A stretch of DNA of 64,000 nucleotides, from contig NZ_CP024627.1 of NCBI RefSeq assembly GCF_024449095.1, positions 248,001-312,000 of the forward strand, in the 5' to 3' direction. Shown one piece after another: positions 20,356 through 32,500 of this stretch; the stretch's first letter is position 1, and the number at the start of each line of letters is the position of its first letter. The notes below the pieces were generated by a model. The model did not search any database, had not been told where the DNA came from, and saw only the letters and a program-made list of their open reading frames with translations. A program made the translations under genes and the position numbers. The stretch is from Vibrio coralliilyticus. GTDB lineage: Bacteria; Pseudomonadota; Gammaproteobacteria; Enterobacterales; Vibrionaceae.

Positions 20356-21540
20356 ATGTCTAAAGAAAAATTTGAACGTACGAAACCGCACGTAAACGTT
20401 GGTACTATCGGCCACGTTGACCACGGTAAAACAACTCTAACTGCTGCAATCTGTACAACTCTATCTAAAGTGTACGGCGGTGAAGCGAAAGACTTCGCAT
20501 CAATCGATAACGCTCCAGAAGAGCGTGAGCGCGGTATCACAATCGCAACATCTCACGTTGAGTACGACACTCCAACTCGTCACTACGCACACGTAGACTG
20601 TCCAGGACACGCGGATTATGTTAAGAACATGATCACAGGTGCTGCACAGATGGACGGTGGTATCCTAGTTGTTGCTGCGACAGATGGCCCAATGCCACAA
20701 ACTCGTGAGCACATCCTACTAGGCCGTCAGGTTGGTATCCCATACATCATCGTATTCATGAACAAATGTGACATGGTTGACGATGAAGAGCTACTTGAGC
20801 TAGTAGAAATGGAAGTTCGTGAACTTCTATCTGAGTACGATTTCCCAGGTGATGACCTACCAGTTATCCAAGGTTCTGCACTAGGCGCCCTAAACGGCGA
20901 AGAGCAGTGGGAAGCGAAAATCGTTGAGCTAGCAGAAGCACTAGACAACTACATCCCAGAGCCAGAGCGTGCAATCGATCAGCCATTCCTAATGCCTATC
21001 GAAGACGTATTCTCAATCCAAGGTCGTGGTACAGTAGTAACTGGTCGTATCGAGCGTGGTATCCTAACAGTAGGTGACGAAGTAGAAATCGTAGGTATTA
21101 AAGAAACTACAACAACTACTTGTACTGGTGTTGAGATGTTCCGTAAGCTTCTAGACGAAGGTCGTGCGGGTGAGAACGTTGGTGCACTTCTACGTGGTAC
21201 TAAGCGTGACGAAGTAGAGCGTGGTCAAGTACTAGCAGCTCCTAAGTCAATCAACCCACACACTAAGTTCGAGTCAGAAGTATACGTACTTTCTAAAGAC
21301 GAAGGCGGCCGTCATACTCCGTTCTTCAAAGGCTACCGTCCACAGTTCTACTTCCGTACAACTGACGTAACTGGTAACATCGAGCTACCAGAAGGCGTAG
21401 AAATGGTAATGCCAGGCGATAACATCAAGATGACTGTAGAGCTAATCGCACCAATCGCAATGGACGAAGGTCTTCGTTTCGCGATCCGTGAAGGTGGCCG
21501 TACAGTAGGTGCTGGTGTTGTTGCTAAGATCTTCGACTAA
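20356..21540 (+). CDS. tufB: Translation elongation factor Tu
   Basis: 394 residues from [12 protein letters not shown], preceded by AGAGGGAC. It delivers aminoacyl-tRNA to the ribosome as the GTP complex. GTPase motifs [13 protein letters not shown] and NKCD are intact, as is the C-terminal barrel. The adjacent upstream tRNA genes identify it as the tufB-type copy. Leucine codons are nearly all CTA with some CTT, an extreme codon bias. The gene ends at a strong hairpin. Confidence 0.98.
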   Translation: MSKEKFERTKPHVNVGTIGHVDHGKTTLTAAICTTLSKVYGGEAKDFASIDNAPEERERGITIATSHVEYDTPTRHYAHVDCPGHADYVKNMITGAAQMDGGILVVAATDGPMPQTREHILLGRQVGIPYIIVFMNKCDMVDDEELLELVEMEVRELLSEYDFPGDDLPVIQGSALGALNGEEQWEAKIVELAEALDNYIPEPERAIDQPFLMPIEDVFSIQGRGTVVTGRIERGILTVGDEVEIVGIKETTTTTCTGVEMFRKLLDEGRAGENVGALLRGTKRDEVERGQVLAAPKSINPHTKFESEVYVLSKDEGGRHTPFFKGYRPQFYFRTTDVTGNIELPEGVEMVMPGDNIKMTVELIAPIAMDEGLRFAIREGGRTVGAGVVAKIFD

Positions 21541-21601
21541 TTCTTAGGAATTGCTGAAGACTTCTGAAAAATCTTTGAATAAGATTTGACGAACCAGTAG
21601 C

Positions 21602-21629
21602 AAAAAGGGCATCATTTGATGCCCTTTTT
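21602..21629 (+). terminator. Intrinsic terminator after tufB
   Basis: AAAAAGGGCATC and GATGCCCTTTTT form a 12-bp stem around ATTT. It ends the tRNA-tufB unit; the next operon starts with secE. Confidence 0.9.
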
Positions 21630-21816
21630 CTGCACTAAATATAATGTTTGCTAATTTCTTATCCAAGCAAATATTAAGCAGGATTTTTTGCCCAAGATGT
21701 TGCTTCTTGGTCATTAAGAGAGTTCGCCAATCGAGTAAGGTTAGCGTCTCATGGATTTGCCCTGCAACAGCGGGGTTGTTGTCGTCTATATTAAGACTTG
21801 TGACAGGTTTGGTTTT

Positions 21817-22197
21817 ATGAAAGCAAATAATGCTGAAACTCCTGAAAGCTCAAATGGCGCAGATATCTTCAAGTGGATTGTCACTTTCGTTCTGCTGACT
21901 GCCGCTGTTGTGGGTAATTACCTGTATGGTGAAATGTCTGTAGTGATTCGCGCTGCAGGTGTTGTTGTATTGATTGCTGCGGCACTAGGTGTTGCTGCTA
22001 CAACAACAAAAGGTAAAGCTGCGATCGAGTTCGCTAAAGAATCTCGTATGGAAGTTCGTAAAGTGGTTTGGCCTACACGTCAAGAAACTATGCAAACTAC
22101 TTTGATCGTTTTAGCTGTAAGTATTGTAATGGCTCTAGCACTTTGGGGCATTGACGGCATTATGGTTCGTCTTGTCAACTTTGTGACTGGGGTATAG
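21817..22197 (+). CDS. secE: Preprotein translocase subunit SecE
   Basis: 126 residues from [12 protein letters not shown]. As in E. coli there are three membrane spans (about 17-35, 42-60 and 96-115) and the conserved cytosolic hinge [16 protein letters not shown]. SecE clamps SecY in the inner-membrane protein channel. It is 13 bases upstream of nusG, the usual secE-nusG pair. An in-frame extension to 21751 was rejected because it does not match the family. Confidence 0.96.
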   Translation: MKANNAETPESSNGADIFKWIVTFVLLTAAVVGNYLYGEMSVVIRAAGVVVLIAAALGVAATTTKGKAAIEFAKESRMEVRKVVWPTRQETMQTTLIVLAVSIVMALALWGIDGIMVRLVNFVTGV

Positions 22198-22210
22198 AGG
22201 GTTTTAATTC

Positions 22211-22759
22211 ATGAGTGAAGCTCCTAAAAAACGCTGGTATGTGGTTCAAGCCTTCTCTGGATTTGAAGGCCGTGTAGCTCAGTCTCTTCGCGAGCATATC
22301 AAAATGCATGGCATGGAAGAGCTGTTTGGTGAAGTTCTTGTTCCTACTGAAGAAGTAGTGGAAATGCGTGCAGGTCAACGTCGTAAGTCTGAGCGTAAAT
22401 TCTTCCCAGGTTACGTCCTCGTTCAGATGATTATGAACGATGAATCATGGCACTTAGTACGCAGCGTGCCGCGTGTCATGGGCTTCATTGGTGGTACCTC
22501 TGACCGTCCAGCTCCTATCACTGATAAAGAAGCTGATGCTATCCTTAACCGTCTTGAGAAAGCGAGCGAGTCTCCTCGCCCGCGTACTATGTACGAAGCC
22601 GGTGAAGTGGTACGTGTTACTGATGGTCCATTTGCTGACTTCAACGGTACGGTTGAAGAAGTGGATTATGAGAAGAGCCGCCTGAAAGTGTCTGTATCGA
22701 TCTTTGGTCGTGCAACACCAGTTGAGCTTGAGTTTGGTCAGGTTGAAAAACTTGATTAA
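22211..22759 (+). CDS. nusG: Transcription termination/antitermination protein NusG
   Basis: 182 residues, the E. coli length. N-terminal NGN domain ([33 protein letters not shown]) that rides on RNA polymerase, and a C-terminal KOW domain ([21 protein letters not shown]) that binds Rho or ribosomal protein S10. Co-transcribed with secE; a palindrome with a T-run follows. Confidence 0.98.
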   Translation: MSEAPKKRWYVVQAFSGFEGRVAQSLREHIKMHGMEELFGEVLVPTEEVVEMRAGQRRKSERKFFPGYVLVQMIMNDESWHLVRSVPRVMGFIGGTSDRPAPITDKEADAILNRLEKASESPRPRTMYEAGEVVRVTDGPFADFNGTVEEVDYEKSRLKVSVSIFGRATPVELEFGQVEKLD

Positions 22760-22777
22760 AAAAACACCTTTTTAGGG

Positions 22778-22816
22778 TTGTTTAAGGCGCGAATTATGAC
22801 TATAATTTCGCGCCTT
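22778..22816 (+). promoter_or_regulatory. Palindromic promoter of rplKA, also a possible nusG terminator
   Basis: -35 TTGTTT (22778-22783), 17-base spacer, -10 TATAAT (22801-22806). The spacer and -10 lie inside a palindrome (GGCGCGAATTAT with ATAATTTCGCGCC), so the right arm forms the GC-rich discriminator. A T-run (CTTTTTG) follows, so the same DNA could also act as a terminator for secE-nusG. Confidence 0.7.
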
Positions 22817-22902
22817 TTTGCTTCTGTCGAAGCAAAAAGTTATTTACGTAAACGGGGAGCTGATCGGTCGATTAGCGTTTGTACCCAAAATTAGGAAAAA
22901 TC

Positions 22903-23331
22903 ATGGCTAAGAAAGTTGAAGCTTACATCAAGCTGCAAGTTGCTGCTGGTATGGCAAACCCAAGTCCACCAGTTGGTCCTGCTCTAGGTCAACACGGTGT
23001 TAACATCATGGAATTCTGTAAAGCGTTTAACGCAAAAACAGAATCTATCGAGAAAGGTCTCCCGACTCCTGTTGTTATCACTGTATACAACGACCGTTCT
23101 TTCACGTTCATCACTAAGACTCCACCTGCTGCAGTTCTTCTTAAGAAAGCGGCTGGCGTTAAGTCTGGTTCAGGTCGTCCAAACACTGAAAAAGTGGGTA
23201 CTGTAACTGACGCTCAAATCCAAGAAATCGCAGAAACTAAAGCTGCTGATATGACTGGTGCTGACATCGAAGCAATGAAGCGTTCAATCGCGGGTACTGC
23301 TCGTTCAATGGGCCTAGTGGTAGAGGGTTAA
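22903..23331 (+). CDS. rplK: 50S ribosomal protein L11
   Basis: 142 residues from [12 protein letters not shown], preceded by AGGAAAA; the frame extends upstream to 22879 but that part is not L11. L11 forms the GTPase-associated centre with 23S rRNA; its N-terminal lysines are the targets of PrmA, encoded at 5.4 kb. The proline-rich [19 protein letters not shown] loop (thiostrepton site) is intact. It is 4 bases upstream of rplA. Confidence 0.98.
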   Translation: MAKKVEAYIKLQVAAGMANPSPPVGPALGQHGVNIMEFCKAFNAKTESIEKGLPTPVVITVYNDRSFTFITKTPPAAVLLKKAAGVKSGSGRPNTEKVGTVTDAQIQEIAETKAADMTGADIEAMKRSIAGTARSMGLVVEG

Positions 23332-23335
23332 GATC

Positions 23336-24040
23336 ATGGCAAAACTAACTAAGCGCATGCGCGTAATCCGCGAAAAAGTTGACGTAACTAAAGAATACGA
23401 AATCAACGAAGCTGTTGCTCTTCTTCAAGAACTAGCAACTGCTAAATTCGTTGAGTCTGTAGACGTTGCTGTTAACCTAGGCATCGATGCTCGTAAATCT
23501 GACCAGAACGTACGTGGTGCGACTGTACTACCTCACGGTACTGGCCGCGAAATCCGCGTTGCAGTGTTCACTCAAGGTGCAAACGCTGAAGCAGCTAAAG
23601 AAGCTGGCGCAGATATCGTTGGTATGGAAGATCTTGCTGAGCAAGTGAAGAAAGGCGAAATGAACTTTGACGTAGTTGTTGCTTCTCCAGATGCAATGCG
23701 CGTTGTAGGTCAACTAGGTACTATCCTAGGTCCTCGCGGTCTAATGCCAAACCCTAAAGTTGGTACTGTAACTCCTAACGTTGCTGAAGCAGTTAAGAAC
23801 GCTAAAGCTGGTCAGGTTCGTTACCGTAACGACAAGAACGGCATCATCCACACTACTATCGGTAAAGCAAACTTCTCTGCTGAGCAGATCAAAGAGAACC
23901 TAGAAGCACTTCTAGTTGCTCTGAAGAAAGCTAAGCCATCTTCTGCTAAGGGTACATTCCTGCAGAAAGTAAGCATCTCTACTACTATGGGTGCTGGTGT
24001 TGCTGTTGATCAGGCTAGCCTGAACACTCTAGCAAACTAA
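23336..24040 (+). CDS. rplA: 50S ribosomal protein L1
   Basis: 234 residues, the E. coli length. It builds the L1 stalk and, in E. coli, represses its own rplKA mRNA. Typical segments are [14 protein letters not shown] at the start, [18 protein letters not shown] in the middle and [15 protein letters not shown] near the end. It is translationally close-coupled to rplK. Confidence 0.98.
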   Translation: MAKLTKRMRVIREKVDVTKEYEINEAVALLQELATAKFVESVDVAVNLGIDARKSDQNVRGATVLPHGTGREIRVAVFTQGANAEAAKEAGADIVGMEDLAEQVKKGEMNFDVVVASPDAMRVVGQLGTILGPRGLMPNPKVGTVTPNVAEAVKNAKAGQVRYRNDKNGIIHTTIGKANFSAEQIKENLEALLVALKKAKPSSAKGTFLQKVSISTTMGAGVAVDQASLNTLAN

Positions 24041-24045
24041 TATAT

Positions 24046-24081
24046 TTGCTTAGGCGCGAAATTTGTGTATAATTTCGCGCC
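24046..24081 (+). promoter_or_regulatory. Palindromic promoter of rplJL-rpoBC
   Basis: -35 TTGCTT (24046-24051), 16-base spacer, -10 TATAAT (24068-24073). A perfect palindrome (GGCGCGAAATT with AATTTCGCGCC, 24053-24081) covers the spacer, the -10 and the discriminator, nearly identical to the element before rplK. No T-run follows, so here only the promoter role is likely. Confidence 0.7.
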
Positions 24082-24089
24082 TAATATTT

Positions 24090-24315
24090 GTGGTTGGGGC
24101 TGAACTTTGGTTCTGTAAGAATTAAGACCCAGTCTCCGTCCAAGACCGTAGGCGTCTGAATTTATTTGATAAATAAAGACTTAATTACCCTACGTAGATG
24201 GTGCCCGAACTGACAGAAAGCTCTATGTAAATAGTTACCTTTCTTCTGGGAAGCACCTCAATAGCTCTCACTGTTGTGATAATAGTGAGTGGTGTAACGA
24301 CAACCAGGAGTAAAT
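24090..24315 (+). ncRNA. L10 (rplJL) mRNA leader
   Basis: A 240-base gene-free leader precedes rplJ. It has the expected position and several pairable segments, such as GACCCAGTCTCCGTCC and the AGTGAGTGGTGT region. In enteric bacteria the L10-(L12)4 complex binds this leader to stop rplJL translation (Rfam L10_leader family). Assigned by position and general look; a covariance-model search would confirm it. Confidence 0.65.
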
Positions 24316-24320
24316 CCAAG

Positions 24321-24815
24321 ATGGCTTTAAACCTTCAAGACAAAAAAGCAATTGTTGCTGAAGTCAACGAAGCTGCCAGTGGTGCACTTTCTGCAGTTGT
24401 AGCTGACTCTCGTGGCGTTGAAGTAGGCGCGATGACTTCTCTACGTAAACAAGCTCGTGAAGCGGGCGTTTACCTGAAAGTTGTTCGTAATACTCTAGCG
24501 CGTCGTGCGGTTGAAGGTACAGACTACGAGTGTCTAACAGACACTTTCACTGGTCCTACTCTAATCGCATTCTCTAACGAGCACCCAGGTGCCGCAGCGC
24601 GTCTTTTCAAAGACTTCGCTAAAGAGAACGACAAGTTCGAGATCAAAGCTGCTGCATTCGAAGGCGCAGTTACTGATGCTGAAGTACTAGCGACACTACC
24701 AACTTACGACGAAGCAATTGCACGCCTAATGATGTGCATGAAAGAAGCTTCTGCAGGCAAGCTGGTACGTACTATCGCTGCACTACGCGATCAAAAAGAA
24801 GAAGCTGCGGCATAA
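24321..24815 (+). CDS. rplJ: 50S ribosomal protein L10
   Basis: 164 residues from [15 protein letters not shown], preceded by CCAGGAG; the frame extension to 24276 is part of the leader. L10 anchors the L7/L12 stalk. The N-terminal rRNA-binding domain ([21 protein letters not shown]) and the C-terminal helix that binds L12 dimers ([11 protein letters not shown]) are present. Autoregulated through the leader. Confidence 0.97.
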   Translation: MALNLQDKKAIVAEVNEAASGALSAVVADSRGVEVGAMTSLRKQAREAGVYLKVVRNTLARRAVEGTDYECLTDTFTGPTLIAFSNEHPGAAARLFKDFAKENDKFEIKAAAFEGAVTDAEVLATLPTYDEAIARLMMCMKEASAGKLVRTIAALRDQKEEAAA

Positions 24816-24873
24816 GCCTTGCTTTTTACTGGTTGCTAATTAAACTTATTGTTGATTTTAAAAGAGAATTGTT

Positions 24874-25242
24874 ATGTCTATTACTAACGAGCAAATCCTA
24901 GACGCAGTTGCAGAAATGTCTGTAATGCAAGTTGTTGAACTAATCGAAGCAATGGAAGAGAAATTCGGTGTTTCTGCTGCTGCTGCTGTTGTAGCTGGCG
25001 GCGCTGCTGGTGGCGAAGCTGCTGCTGAGCAAACTGAATTCGACGTAATCCTAGAATCTGCTGGCGGTAACAAAGTTGCTGTAATCAAAGCAGTACGTGG
25101 CGCAACTGGCCTAGGTCTTAAAGAAGCTAAAGCTCTAGTAGACGGCGCACCTGCACCTCTAAAAGAAGGCATCGAGAAAGATGAAGCTGAAGCTCTTAAA
25201 GCTCAGCTAGAAGAAGCTGGTGCAAGTGTTACTGTTAAGTAA
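24874..25242 (+). CDS. rplL: 50S ribosomal protein L7/L12
   Basis: 122 residues. N-terminal dimerisation helices (1-35), an alanine/glycine-rich hinge (about 38-52) and the C-terminal factor-binding domain ([24 protein letters not shown]). It recruits elongation-factor GTPases. The L12 to L10 ratio requires strong translation; a good ribosome binding site (AGAGAAT) precedes it. An attenuator follows before rpoB. Confidence 0.98.
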   Translation: MSITNEQILDAVAEMSVMQVVELIEAMEEKFGVSAAAAVVAGGAAGGEAAAEQTEFDVILESAGGNKVAVIKAVRGATGLGLKEAKALVDGAPAPLKEGIEKDEAEALKAQLEEAGASVTVK

Positions 25243-25274
25243 TTATTGCATAGTTTCTTAGCCTAACGGCTAAT

Positions 25275-25305
25275 GGCTGGTGGTTTTATAACCACCGGCC
25301 TTTTT
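25275..25305 (+). terminator. rplL-rpoB attenuator
   Basis: GGCTGGTGGTT and AACCACCGGCC form a GC-rich stem around TTAT, followed by TTTTT. In E. coli the same position holds a partial terminator that lets about a fifth of transcripts go on into rpoBC. Confidence 0.85.
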
Positions 25306-25473
25306 GCGCTGTAGGGGTTGGGTGATTTTTCCGCTGTTTGAGCACCCAGGTTCCTAGCAAAAAACATTTCATTACAGCTTAATGAAATGTCACTACATTC
25401 AAACAGGTGTTAGTCACTGTCTCATAACGATTGGAGACAGTTTGGGTCACTTATCAGCGAGCTGAGGAACCCC

Positions 25474-28400
25474 ATGGTTTACTCTTATACCGAGAAAAAG
25501 CGCATCCGTAAGGACTTTGGTACTCGTCCACAAGTGTTGGACATTCCATACCTGCTATCGATCCAGCTCGATTCGTTCGAAAAATTCATCGAACAGGATC
25601 CTGAAGGTCAATACGGTCTTGAAGCTGCTTTCCGTTCTGTATTTCCAATTCAGAGCTACAACGGCAATTCCGAGCTGCAATACGTTAGCTACCGTCTTGG
25701 TGAGCCAGTTTTTGATGTTAAAGAATGTCAAATTCGCGGCGTAACTTACTCAAAACCACTTCGCGTAAAACTACGCCTAGTTATCTTTGATAAAGACGCG
25801 CCAGCAGGTACTGTAAAAGACATTAAAGAACAAGAAGTCTACATGGGCGAAATTCCGCTTATGACAGACAATGGTACCTTCGTTATCAATGGTACCGAGA
25901 GGGTTATCGTATCCCAGCTGCACAGAAGCCCAGGTGTATTCTTCGACAGCGATAAAGGTAAGACCCACTCTTCAGGTAAAGTTCTATATAACGCACGTAT
26001 CATTCCTTACCGTGGTTCATGGCTTGATTTCGAGTTTGATCCTAAGGACAACCTATACGTACGTATTGACCGCCGTCGTAAGCTACCAGCATCTATCATT
26101 CTTCGCGCACTAGGTAAGACGACAGAAGAGATCCTGGACATCTTCTTTGAGAAGGTGAACTTCGAGGTTAAAGATCAAACTCTACTTATGGAGTTGGTTC
26201 CTGATCGTCTACGTGGTGAAACTGCGTCATTCGATATCGAAGCAAACGGCAAGACTTACGTTGAAACAGGCCGTCGTGTAACGGCACGCCACATCCGTCA
26301 GCTTGAAAAAGATGGCGTTGAGCACATCGAAGTACCAGTAGAGTACATCGTAGGCAAAGTGTCTTCGAAAGACTACATCAACGAAGCGACTGGCGAGATC
26401 ATCGTTGCGGCTAACCAAGAAATCAGTCTTGAAGCACTAGCGAATCTATCTCAGGCAGGCCATAAAGCTCTAGAAGTTCTATTTACGAACGACCTAGATC
26501 ACGGTCCATTCATGTCAGACACGCTACGTATCGACAGCACGGTTGATCGTATTTCTGCACTGGTAGAAATCTACCGCATGATGCGCCCTGGTGAGCCACC
26601 AACGAAAGAAGCTGCTGAAGCACTATTCGACAGCCTATTCTTCTCAGAAGAGCGTTACGATCTATCGACTGTTGGTCGTATGAAGTTTAACAGCTCTATC
26701 GAACGTGAAGATGCTCAAGAGCAAGGCACACTTGACGAAACTGATATCGTTGAAGTGATGAAGAAGCTTATCGCTATCCGTAACGGCATCGGTGAAGTGG
26801 ACGATATCGACCACCTAGGTAACCGTCGTATCCGTTCTGTTGGCGAAATGGCAGAAAACCAATTCCGCGTTGGTCTAGTACGTGTTGAACGTGCTGTTAA
26901 AGAGCGTCTAAGCCTTGGTGATCTTGATGCAATCATGCCTCAAGACCTAATCAACGCTAAGCCTATCTCTGCTGCGGTTAAAGAATTCTTTGGCTCTTCA
27001 CAGCTGTCACAGTTCATGGACCAAAACAACCCGCTATCAGAAGTTACGCACAAGCGTCGTATCTCTGCTTTGGGTCCTGGTGGTCTTACTCGTGAACGTG
27101 CTGGCTTCGAAGTACGTGACGTACACGTAACTCACTACGGTCGTCTGTGTCCTATCGAAACGCCTGAAGGTCCAAACATCGGTCTGATCAACTCCCTATC
27201 TGCGTTTGCACGTTGTAACGAGTACGGTTTCCTTGAGACTCCATACCGTCGCGTAGTAGATGGTGTAGTAACAGACGAAGTTGATTACCTATCTGCTATT
27301 CAGGAAGGTCAGTACGTTATCGCTCAGGCGAACACGGTACTTTCTGAGCAAGGTACATTTGCTGAAGAGCTAATCACAGCTCGTCAGAAAGGTGAATCTG
27401 GCCTACACCCACGCGAACATGTTGACTACATGGACGTTGCAACTAACCAGGTTGTATCTATCGCTGCATCGCTTATCCCGTTCCTAGAACACGATGATGC
27501 GAACCGTGCATTGATGGGTGCGAACATGCAACGTCAGGCCGTTCCAACACTTAAGGCTGACAAGCCTCTAGTTGGTACTGGTATCGAGCGTAACATCGCC
27601 GTTGACTCTGGTGTTACAGCGGTAGCGAAACGTGGTGGTGTAATCCAGTCTGTAGATGCCTCTCGTATCGTTGTTAAAGTTAACGAAGACGAGCTGATCC
27701 CTGGCGAAGCAGGTATCGATATCTACAACCTAACTAAATACACTCGTTCTAACCAAAACACGTGTATCAACCAGCGTCCATGTGTGATGCCGGGTGAACC
27801 TGTAGCACGTGGCGACGTTCTTGCTGACGGTCCTTCAACAGACCTTGGTGAACTAGCTCTTGGTCAGAACATGCGTATCGCGTTTATGCCTTGGAACGGT
27901 TACAACTTCGAAGACTCGATTTTAGTATCTGAGCGCGTAGTTCAAGAAGACCGTTTCACGACTATCCACATTCAAGAGCTATCTTGTGTGGCGCGTGATA
28001 CTAAGCTTGGTGCTGAAGAAATTACAGCTGACATTCCAAACGTAGGTGAATCTGCTCTGTCTAAACTAGACGAGTCAGGTATCGTTTACATCGGTGCGGA
28101 AGTGAAAGGCGGTGATATCCTTGTAGGTAAAGTAACGCCTAAAGGTGAAACTCAGCTAACGCCTGAAGAGAAGCTACTACGTGCTATCTTCGGTGAGAAA
28201 GCATCAGACGTTAAAGACACGTCTCTACGCGTACCAAACTCTGTATCCGGTACGATCATCGACGTTCAAGTATTTACTCGTGACGGTGTCGAAAAAGACA
28301 AACGTGCACTTGAAATTGAACAGATGCAGCTAAAAGAAGCGAAGAAAGACCTGACTGAAGAATTCCAGATTCTTGAGGGTGGCCTTCTAAACCGCGTTAA

Positions 28401-29502
28401 AGCTGTACTCATCGATGGTGGTTACACTGAAGCGAAACTAGACACTATCGATCGTAAGAAGTGGCTAGAGTTAACGCTTGAAGATGATGCTCAACAGACT
28501 CAACTTGAACAGCTTGCTGAGCAGTATGACGAGCTACGTGCTGATTTCGATAAGAAGTTTGAAACCAAGCGTCGTAAGATCACACAAGGTGATGATCTCG
28601 CACCTGGCGTACTGAAGATCGTTAAGGTTTACCTTGCGGTTAAACGTCGTATCCAGCCTGGTGATAAGATGGCGGGTCGTCACGGTAACAAGGGTGTAAT
28701 CTCTAAGATCAACCCTGTTGAAGACATGCCTTACGATGAGAAAGGCCAGCCGGTTGACATCGTACTGAACCCACTGGGTGTACCTTCGCGTATGAACATC
28801 GGTCAGATCCTAGAAGTTCACTTAGGTCTGGCAGCGAAAGGCATCGGTGACAAGATCAACCAAATGGTGAAAGAGCAGCAAGAACTGGCTAAGTTCCGTG
28901 ACTTCCTACAGAAAGTTTACGATCTTGGCGAAACTCGTCAGCAAGTCGACATTGCATCGCTTTCTGATGATGAAGTTCGTACGCTGATCAACAACCTGCG
29001 TGGTGGTCTGCCAATCGCGACACCAGTATTTGATGGTGCGAATGAAACGTCAATCAAAGAGCTTCTCAAACTCGGTGACTTGCCAGAATCTGGTCAGTTA
29101 ACGCTGTTTGATGGTCGCACAGGTGATGCGTTTGAGCGTCCTGTAACGGTTGGTTACATGTACATGCTGAAACTGAACCACCTTGTTGATGACAAGATGC
29201 ACGCTCGTTCTACTGGTTCGTACAGCCTAGTAACTCAGCAACCACTTGGTGGTAAAGCTCAGTTCGGTGGTCAGCGTTTCGGTGAGATGGAAGTATGGGC
29301 ACTAGAAGCATACGGTGCTGCTTACACGCTTCAAGAAATGCTAACGGTTAAGTCGGATGACGTTAACGGCCGTACTAAGATGTACAAAAACATCGTAGAC
29401 GGTAACCACAGCATGGAACCTGGCATGCCAGAATCGTTCAACGTACTGTTGAAAGAGATTCGCTCGCTAGGTATCAACATCGAGCTAGAAGACGAAGAGT
29501 AA
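25474..29502 (+). CDS. rpoB: DNA-directed RNA polymerase subunit beta
   Basis: 1342 residues, exactly the E. coli length. The rifampicin-pocket cluster is wild-type ([20 protein letters not shown], then [20 protein letters not shown]), so no classical resistance substitution is seen. The C-terminal clamp region ([20 protein letters not shown] and [18 protein letters not shown]) is intact. It follows the rplL attenuator and leads into rpoC after 79 bases. Confidence 0.99.
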   Translation: MVYSYTEKKRIRKDFGTRPQVLDIPYLLSIQLDSFEKFIEQDPEGQYGLEAAFRSVFPIQSYNGNSELQYVSYRLGEPVFDVKECQIRGVTYSKPLRVKLRLVIFDKDAPAGTVKDIKEQEVYMGEIPLMTDNGTFVINGTERVIVSQLHRSPGVFFDSDKGKTHSSGKVLYNARIIPYRGSWLDFEFDPKDNLYVRIDRRRKLPASIILRALGKTTEEILDIFFEKVNFEVKDQTLLMELVPDRLRGETASFDIEANGKTYVETGRRVTARHIRQLEKDGVEHIEVPVEYIVGKVSSKDYINEATGEIIVAANQEISLEALANLSQAGHKALEVLFTNDLDHGPFMSDTLRIDSTVDRISALVEIYRMMRPGEPPTKEAAEALFDSLFFSEERYDLSTVGRMKFNSSIEREDAQEQGTLDETDIVEVMKKLIAIRNGIGEVDDIDHLGNRRIRSVGEMAENQFRVGLVRVERAVKERLSLGDLDAIMPQDLINAKPISAAVKEFFGSSQLSQFMDQNNPLSEVTHKRRISALGPGGLTRERAGFEVRDVHVTHYGRLCPIETPEGPNIGLINSLSAFARCNEYGFLETPYRRVVDGVVTDEVDYLSAIQEGQYVIAQANTVLSEQGTFAEELITARQKGESGLHPREHVDYMDVATNQVVSIAASLIPFLEHDDANRALMGANMQRQAVPTLKADKPLVGTGIERNIAVDSGVTAVAKRGGVIQSVDASRIVVKVNEDELIPGEAGIDIYNLTKYTRSNQNTCINQRPCVMPGEPVARGDVLADGPSTDLGELALGQNMRIAFMPWNGYNFEDSILVSERVVQEDRFTTIHIQELSCVARDTKLGAEEITADIPNVGESALSKLDESGIVYIGAEVKGGDILVGKVTPKGETQLTPEEKLLRAIFGEKASDVKDTSLRVPNSVSGTIIDVQVFTRDGVEKDKRALEIEQMQLKEAKKDLTEEFQILEGGLLNRVKAVLIDGGYTEAKLDTIDRKKWLELTLEDDAQQTQLEQLAEQYDELRADFDKKFETKRRKITQGDDLAPGVLKIVKVYLAVKRRIQPGDKMAGRHGNKGVISKINPVEDMPYDEKGQPVDIVLNPLGVPSRMNIGQILEVHLGLAAKGIGDKINQMVKEQQELAKFRDFLQKVYDLGETRQQVDIASLSDDEVRTLINNLRGGLPIATPVFDGANETSIKELLKLGDLPESGQLTLFDGRTGDAFERPVTVGYMYMLKLNHLVDDKMHARSTGSYSLVTQQPLGGKAQFGGQRFGEMEVWALEAYGAAYTLQEMLTVKSDDVNGRTKMYKNIVDGNHSMEPGMPESFNVLLKEIRSLGINIELEDEE

Positions 29503-29581
29503 TCCCCACGGGGTTATTTGGTTGAAGGTGCTCACCTAGTTTTGCGGGTGGGCTCCTTTTAACTCCTTACAGGAGCTGATT

Positions 29582-32500
29582 GTGAAAGACTTATTAAACT
29601 TTCTAAAAGCACAGCATAAGACCGAAGAATTTGATGCAATCAAAATCGGTCTATCTTCACCGGACATGATCCGTTCATGGTCTTTCGGTGAAGTTAAAAA
29701 ACCTGAAACGATCAACTATCGTACGTTCAAACCTGAACGTGATGGTCTGTTCTGTGCGCGTATCTTTGGTCCAGTTAAAGACTACGAATGTCTTTGTGGC
29801 AAATATAAGCGTCTGAAACACCGTGGTGTTATTTGTGAGAAGTGTGGCGTTGAAGTTACACAAACTAAAGTTCGTCGTGACCGTATGGGCCACATCGAGC
29901 TTGCTTCACCAGTTGCTCACATCTGGTTCCTAAAATCGCTACCGTCTCGTATCGGTCTACTAATGGATATCCCTCTACGTGATATCGAACGTGTTCTCTA
30001 CTTCGAAATGTACGTAGTAACTGAACCAGGTATGACGGATCTAGAAAAATCTCAGATGCTGACTGAAGAAGAGTATCTGGATCGTCTAGAAGAGTGGGGC
30101 GATGAATTCACGGCTAAGATGGGGGCAGAAGCGATCAAAGACCTACTTGCGTCTATGGATCTGCCTGCTGAAATCGAAGAAATGCGTGAAGAGCTTCAGT
30201 CTACTAACTCAGAGACTAAGCGTAAGAAGATCACTAAGCGTCTGAAGCTAGTTGAAGCGTTCGTTCAATCTGGTAACAACCCAGAGTGGATGATCCTAAC
30301 TGTGCTTCCGGTACTTCCGCCAGATCTACGTCCTCTAGTACCACTAGATGGCGGTCGCTTCGCGACTTCTGATCTGAACGATCTATACCGTCGCGTAATC
30401 AACCGTAACAACCGTTTGAAGCGTCTACTAGAGCTTGCTGCTCCGGACATCATCGTACGTAACGAAAAACGTATGTTGCAAGAGTCTGTTGATGCGCTAC
30501 TAGACAACGGTCGTCGCGGTCGCGCGATCACAGGTTCGAACAAGCGTCCTCTGAAATCTCTTGCTGATATGATCAAGGGTAAACAAGGTCGTTTCCGTCA
30601 GAACCTTCTAGGTAAACGTGTAGACTACTCTGGTCGTTCTGTAATCACAGTAGGTCCATACCTTCGTCTGCACCAGTGTGGTCTTCCTAAGAAGATGGCA
30701 CTTGAGCTATTCAAACCATTTATCTACAGCAAGCTTGAGACTCGTGGCCTAGCAACGACAATCAAAGCGGCTAAGAAGATGGTAGAGCGTGAAGAAGCGG
30801 TCGTTTGGGATATCCTAGACGAAGTAATCCGTGAACACCCTGTACTATTGAACCGTGCCCCTACACTTCACCGTCTAGGTATCCAGGCGTTCGAACCTGT
30901 ACTGATCGAAGGTAAAGCGATTCAGCTACACCCACTTGTGTGTGCGGCGTACAACGCGGACTTCGATGGTGACCAAATGGCGGTTCACGTGCCTCTAACT
31001 CTAGAAGCACAGCTTGAAGCTCGTACTCTGATGATGTCGACAAACAACATTCTGTCGCCAGCGTCAGGTGATCCGATCATCGTACCTTCGCAGGACGTTG
31101 TATTGGGTCTTTACTACATGACTCGTGACAAGATCAACGTCAAAGGCGAAGGTATGTACCTTGCTAGCCCAGCTGAAGCTGAGAAAGCATACCGTACTAA
31201 GTCTGCAGAGCTACACGCTCGCGTTAAAGTTCGTATCACTGAGACAGTGAAAGATGAAGATGGCAACAGCACTACAAAGACTAAGCTAGTTGATACTACT
31301 ATCGGTCGTGCAATGCTATGGCAAATCGTGCCATCTGGTCTTCCGTTCAGCATCGTTAACCAGAAGCTAGGTAAGAAGCAAATCTCTCACCTACTTAACG
31401 AGGCTTACCGTAAGCTAGGTCTGAAAGATACGGTTATCTTCGCTGACCAAATCATGTACACAGGTTTTGCTTATGCAGCACTTTCTGGTGTATCGGTTGG
31501 TATCGACGACATGGTTGTGCCAGATGCGAAATACACTGAGATCGAAGAAGCAGAAGCAGAAGTTCGCGAAATTCAAGAACAGTACCAATCTGGTCTTGTA
31601 ACTGCGGGTGAGCGCTACAACAAAGTGATCGATATTTGGGCTTCAACCAACGATCGTGTCGCGAAGTTGATGATGGAAAACCTTTCATCTGAAACGGTAG
31701 TGAACCGTGAAGGTGAAGACGAGCAACAAGAATCGTTCAACAGCATCTACATGATGGCTGACTCGGGCGCACGTGGTTCTGCAGCTCAGATTCGTCAGCT
31801 TGCAGGTATGCGTGGTCTGATGGCGCGTCCAGATGGTTCAATCATCGAAACGCCGATCACAGCGAACTTTAAAGAAGGTCTAAACGTACTTCAGTACTTT
31901 ATCTCAACGCACGGTGCTCGTAAGGGTCTTGCGGATACGGCACTGAAAACAGCGAACTCGGGTTACCTAACTCGTCGTCTAGTAGACGTTGCTCAAGACG
32001 TTGTTGTACACGAGCATGACTGTGGCACGCACGAAGGTATCGACATGATGCCGCACATTGAAGGTGGTGACGTTAAAGTTGCGCTTTCTGAGCTTGCTCT
32101 AGGCCGTGTTGTTGCAGAAGACGTACTGAAGCCAGGTACGGACGATGTTCTGATCCCACGTAACACTCTAATTGATGAGAAGTGGTGTCAGATCATGGAA
32201 GAGAACTCAGTTGACCGCATGAAAGTGCGCTCTGTAGTTACTTGTGATGCGGACTTCGGTTGTTGTGCACAGTGTTACGGCCGTGATCTAGCACGTGGTC
32301 ACCTAGTGAACCAAGGTGAAGCTGTCGGCGTTATTGCTGCTCAGTCTATCGGTGAACCAGGTACACAGCTTACAATGCGTACGTTCCACATCGGTGGTGC
32401 AGCATCGACTGCAGCTGCAGAGAACAGCATCCAAGCTAAGACTACAGGTACGGTTAAGCTTCATAACGCGAAATTCGTTACAAACAAAGATGGCAAGCTA

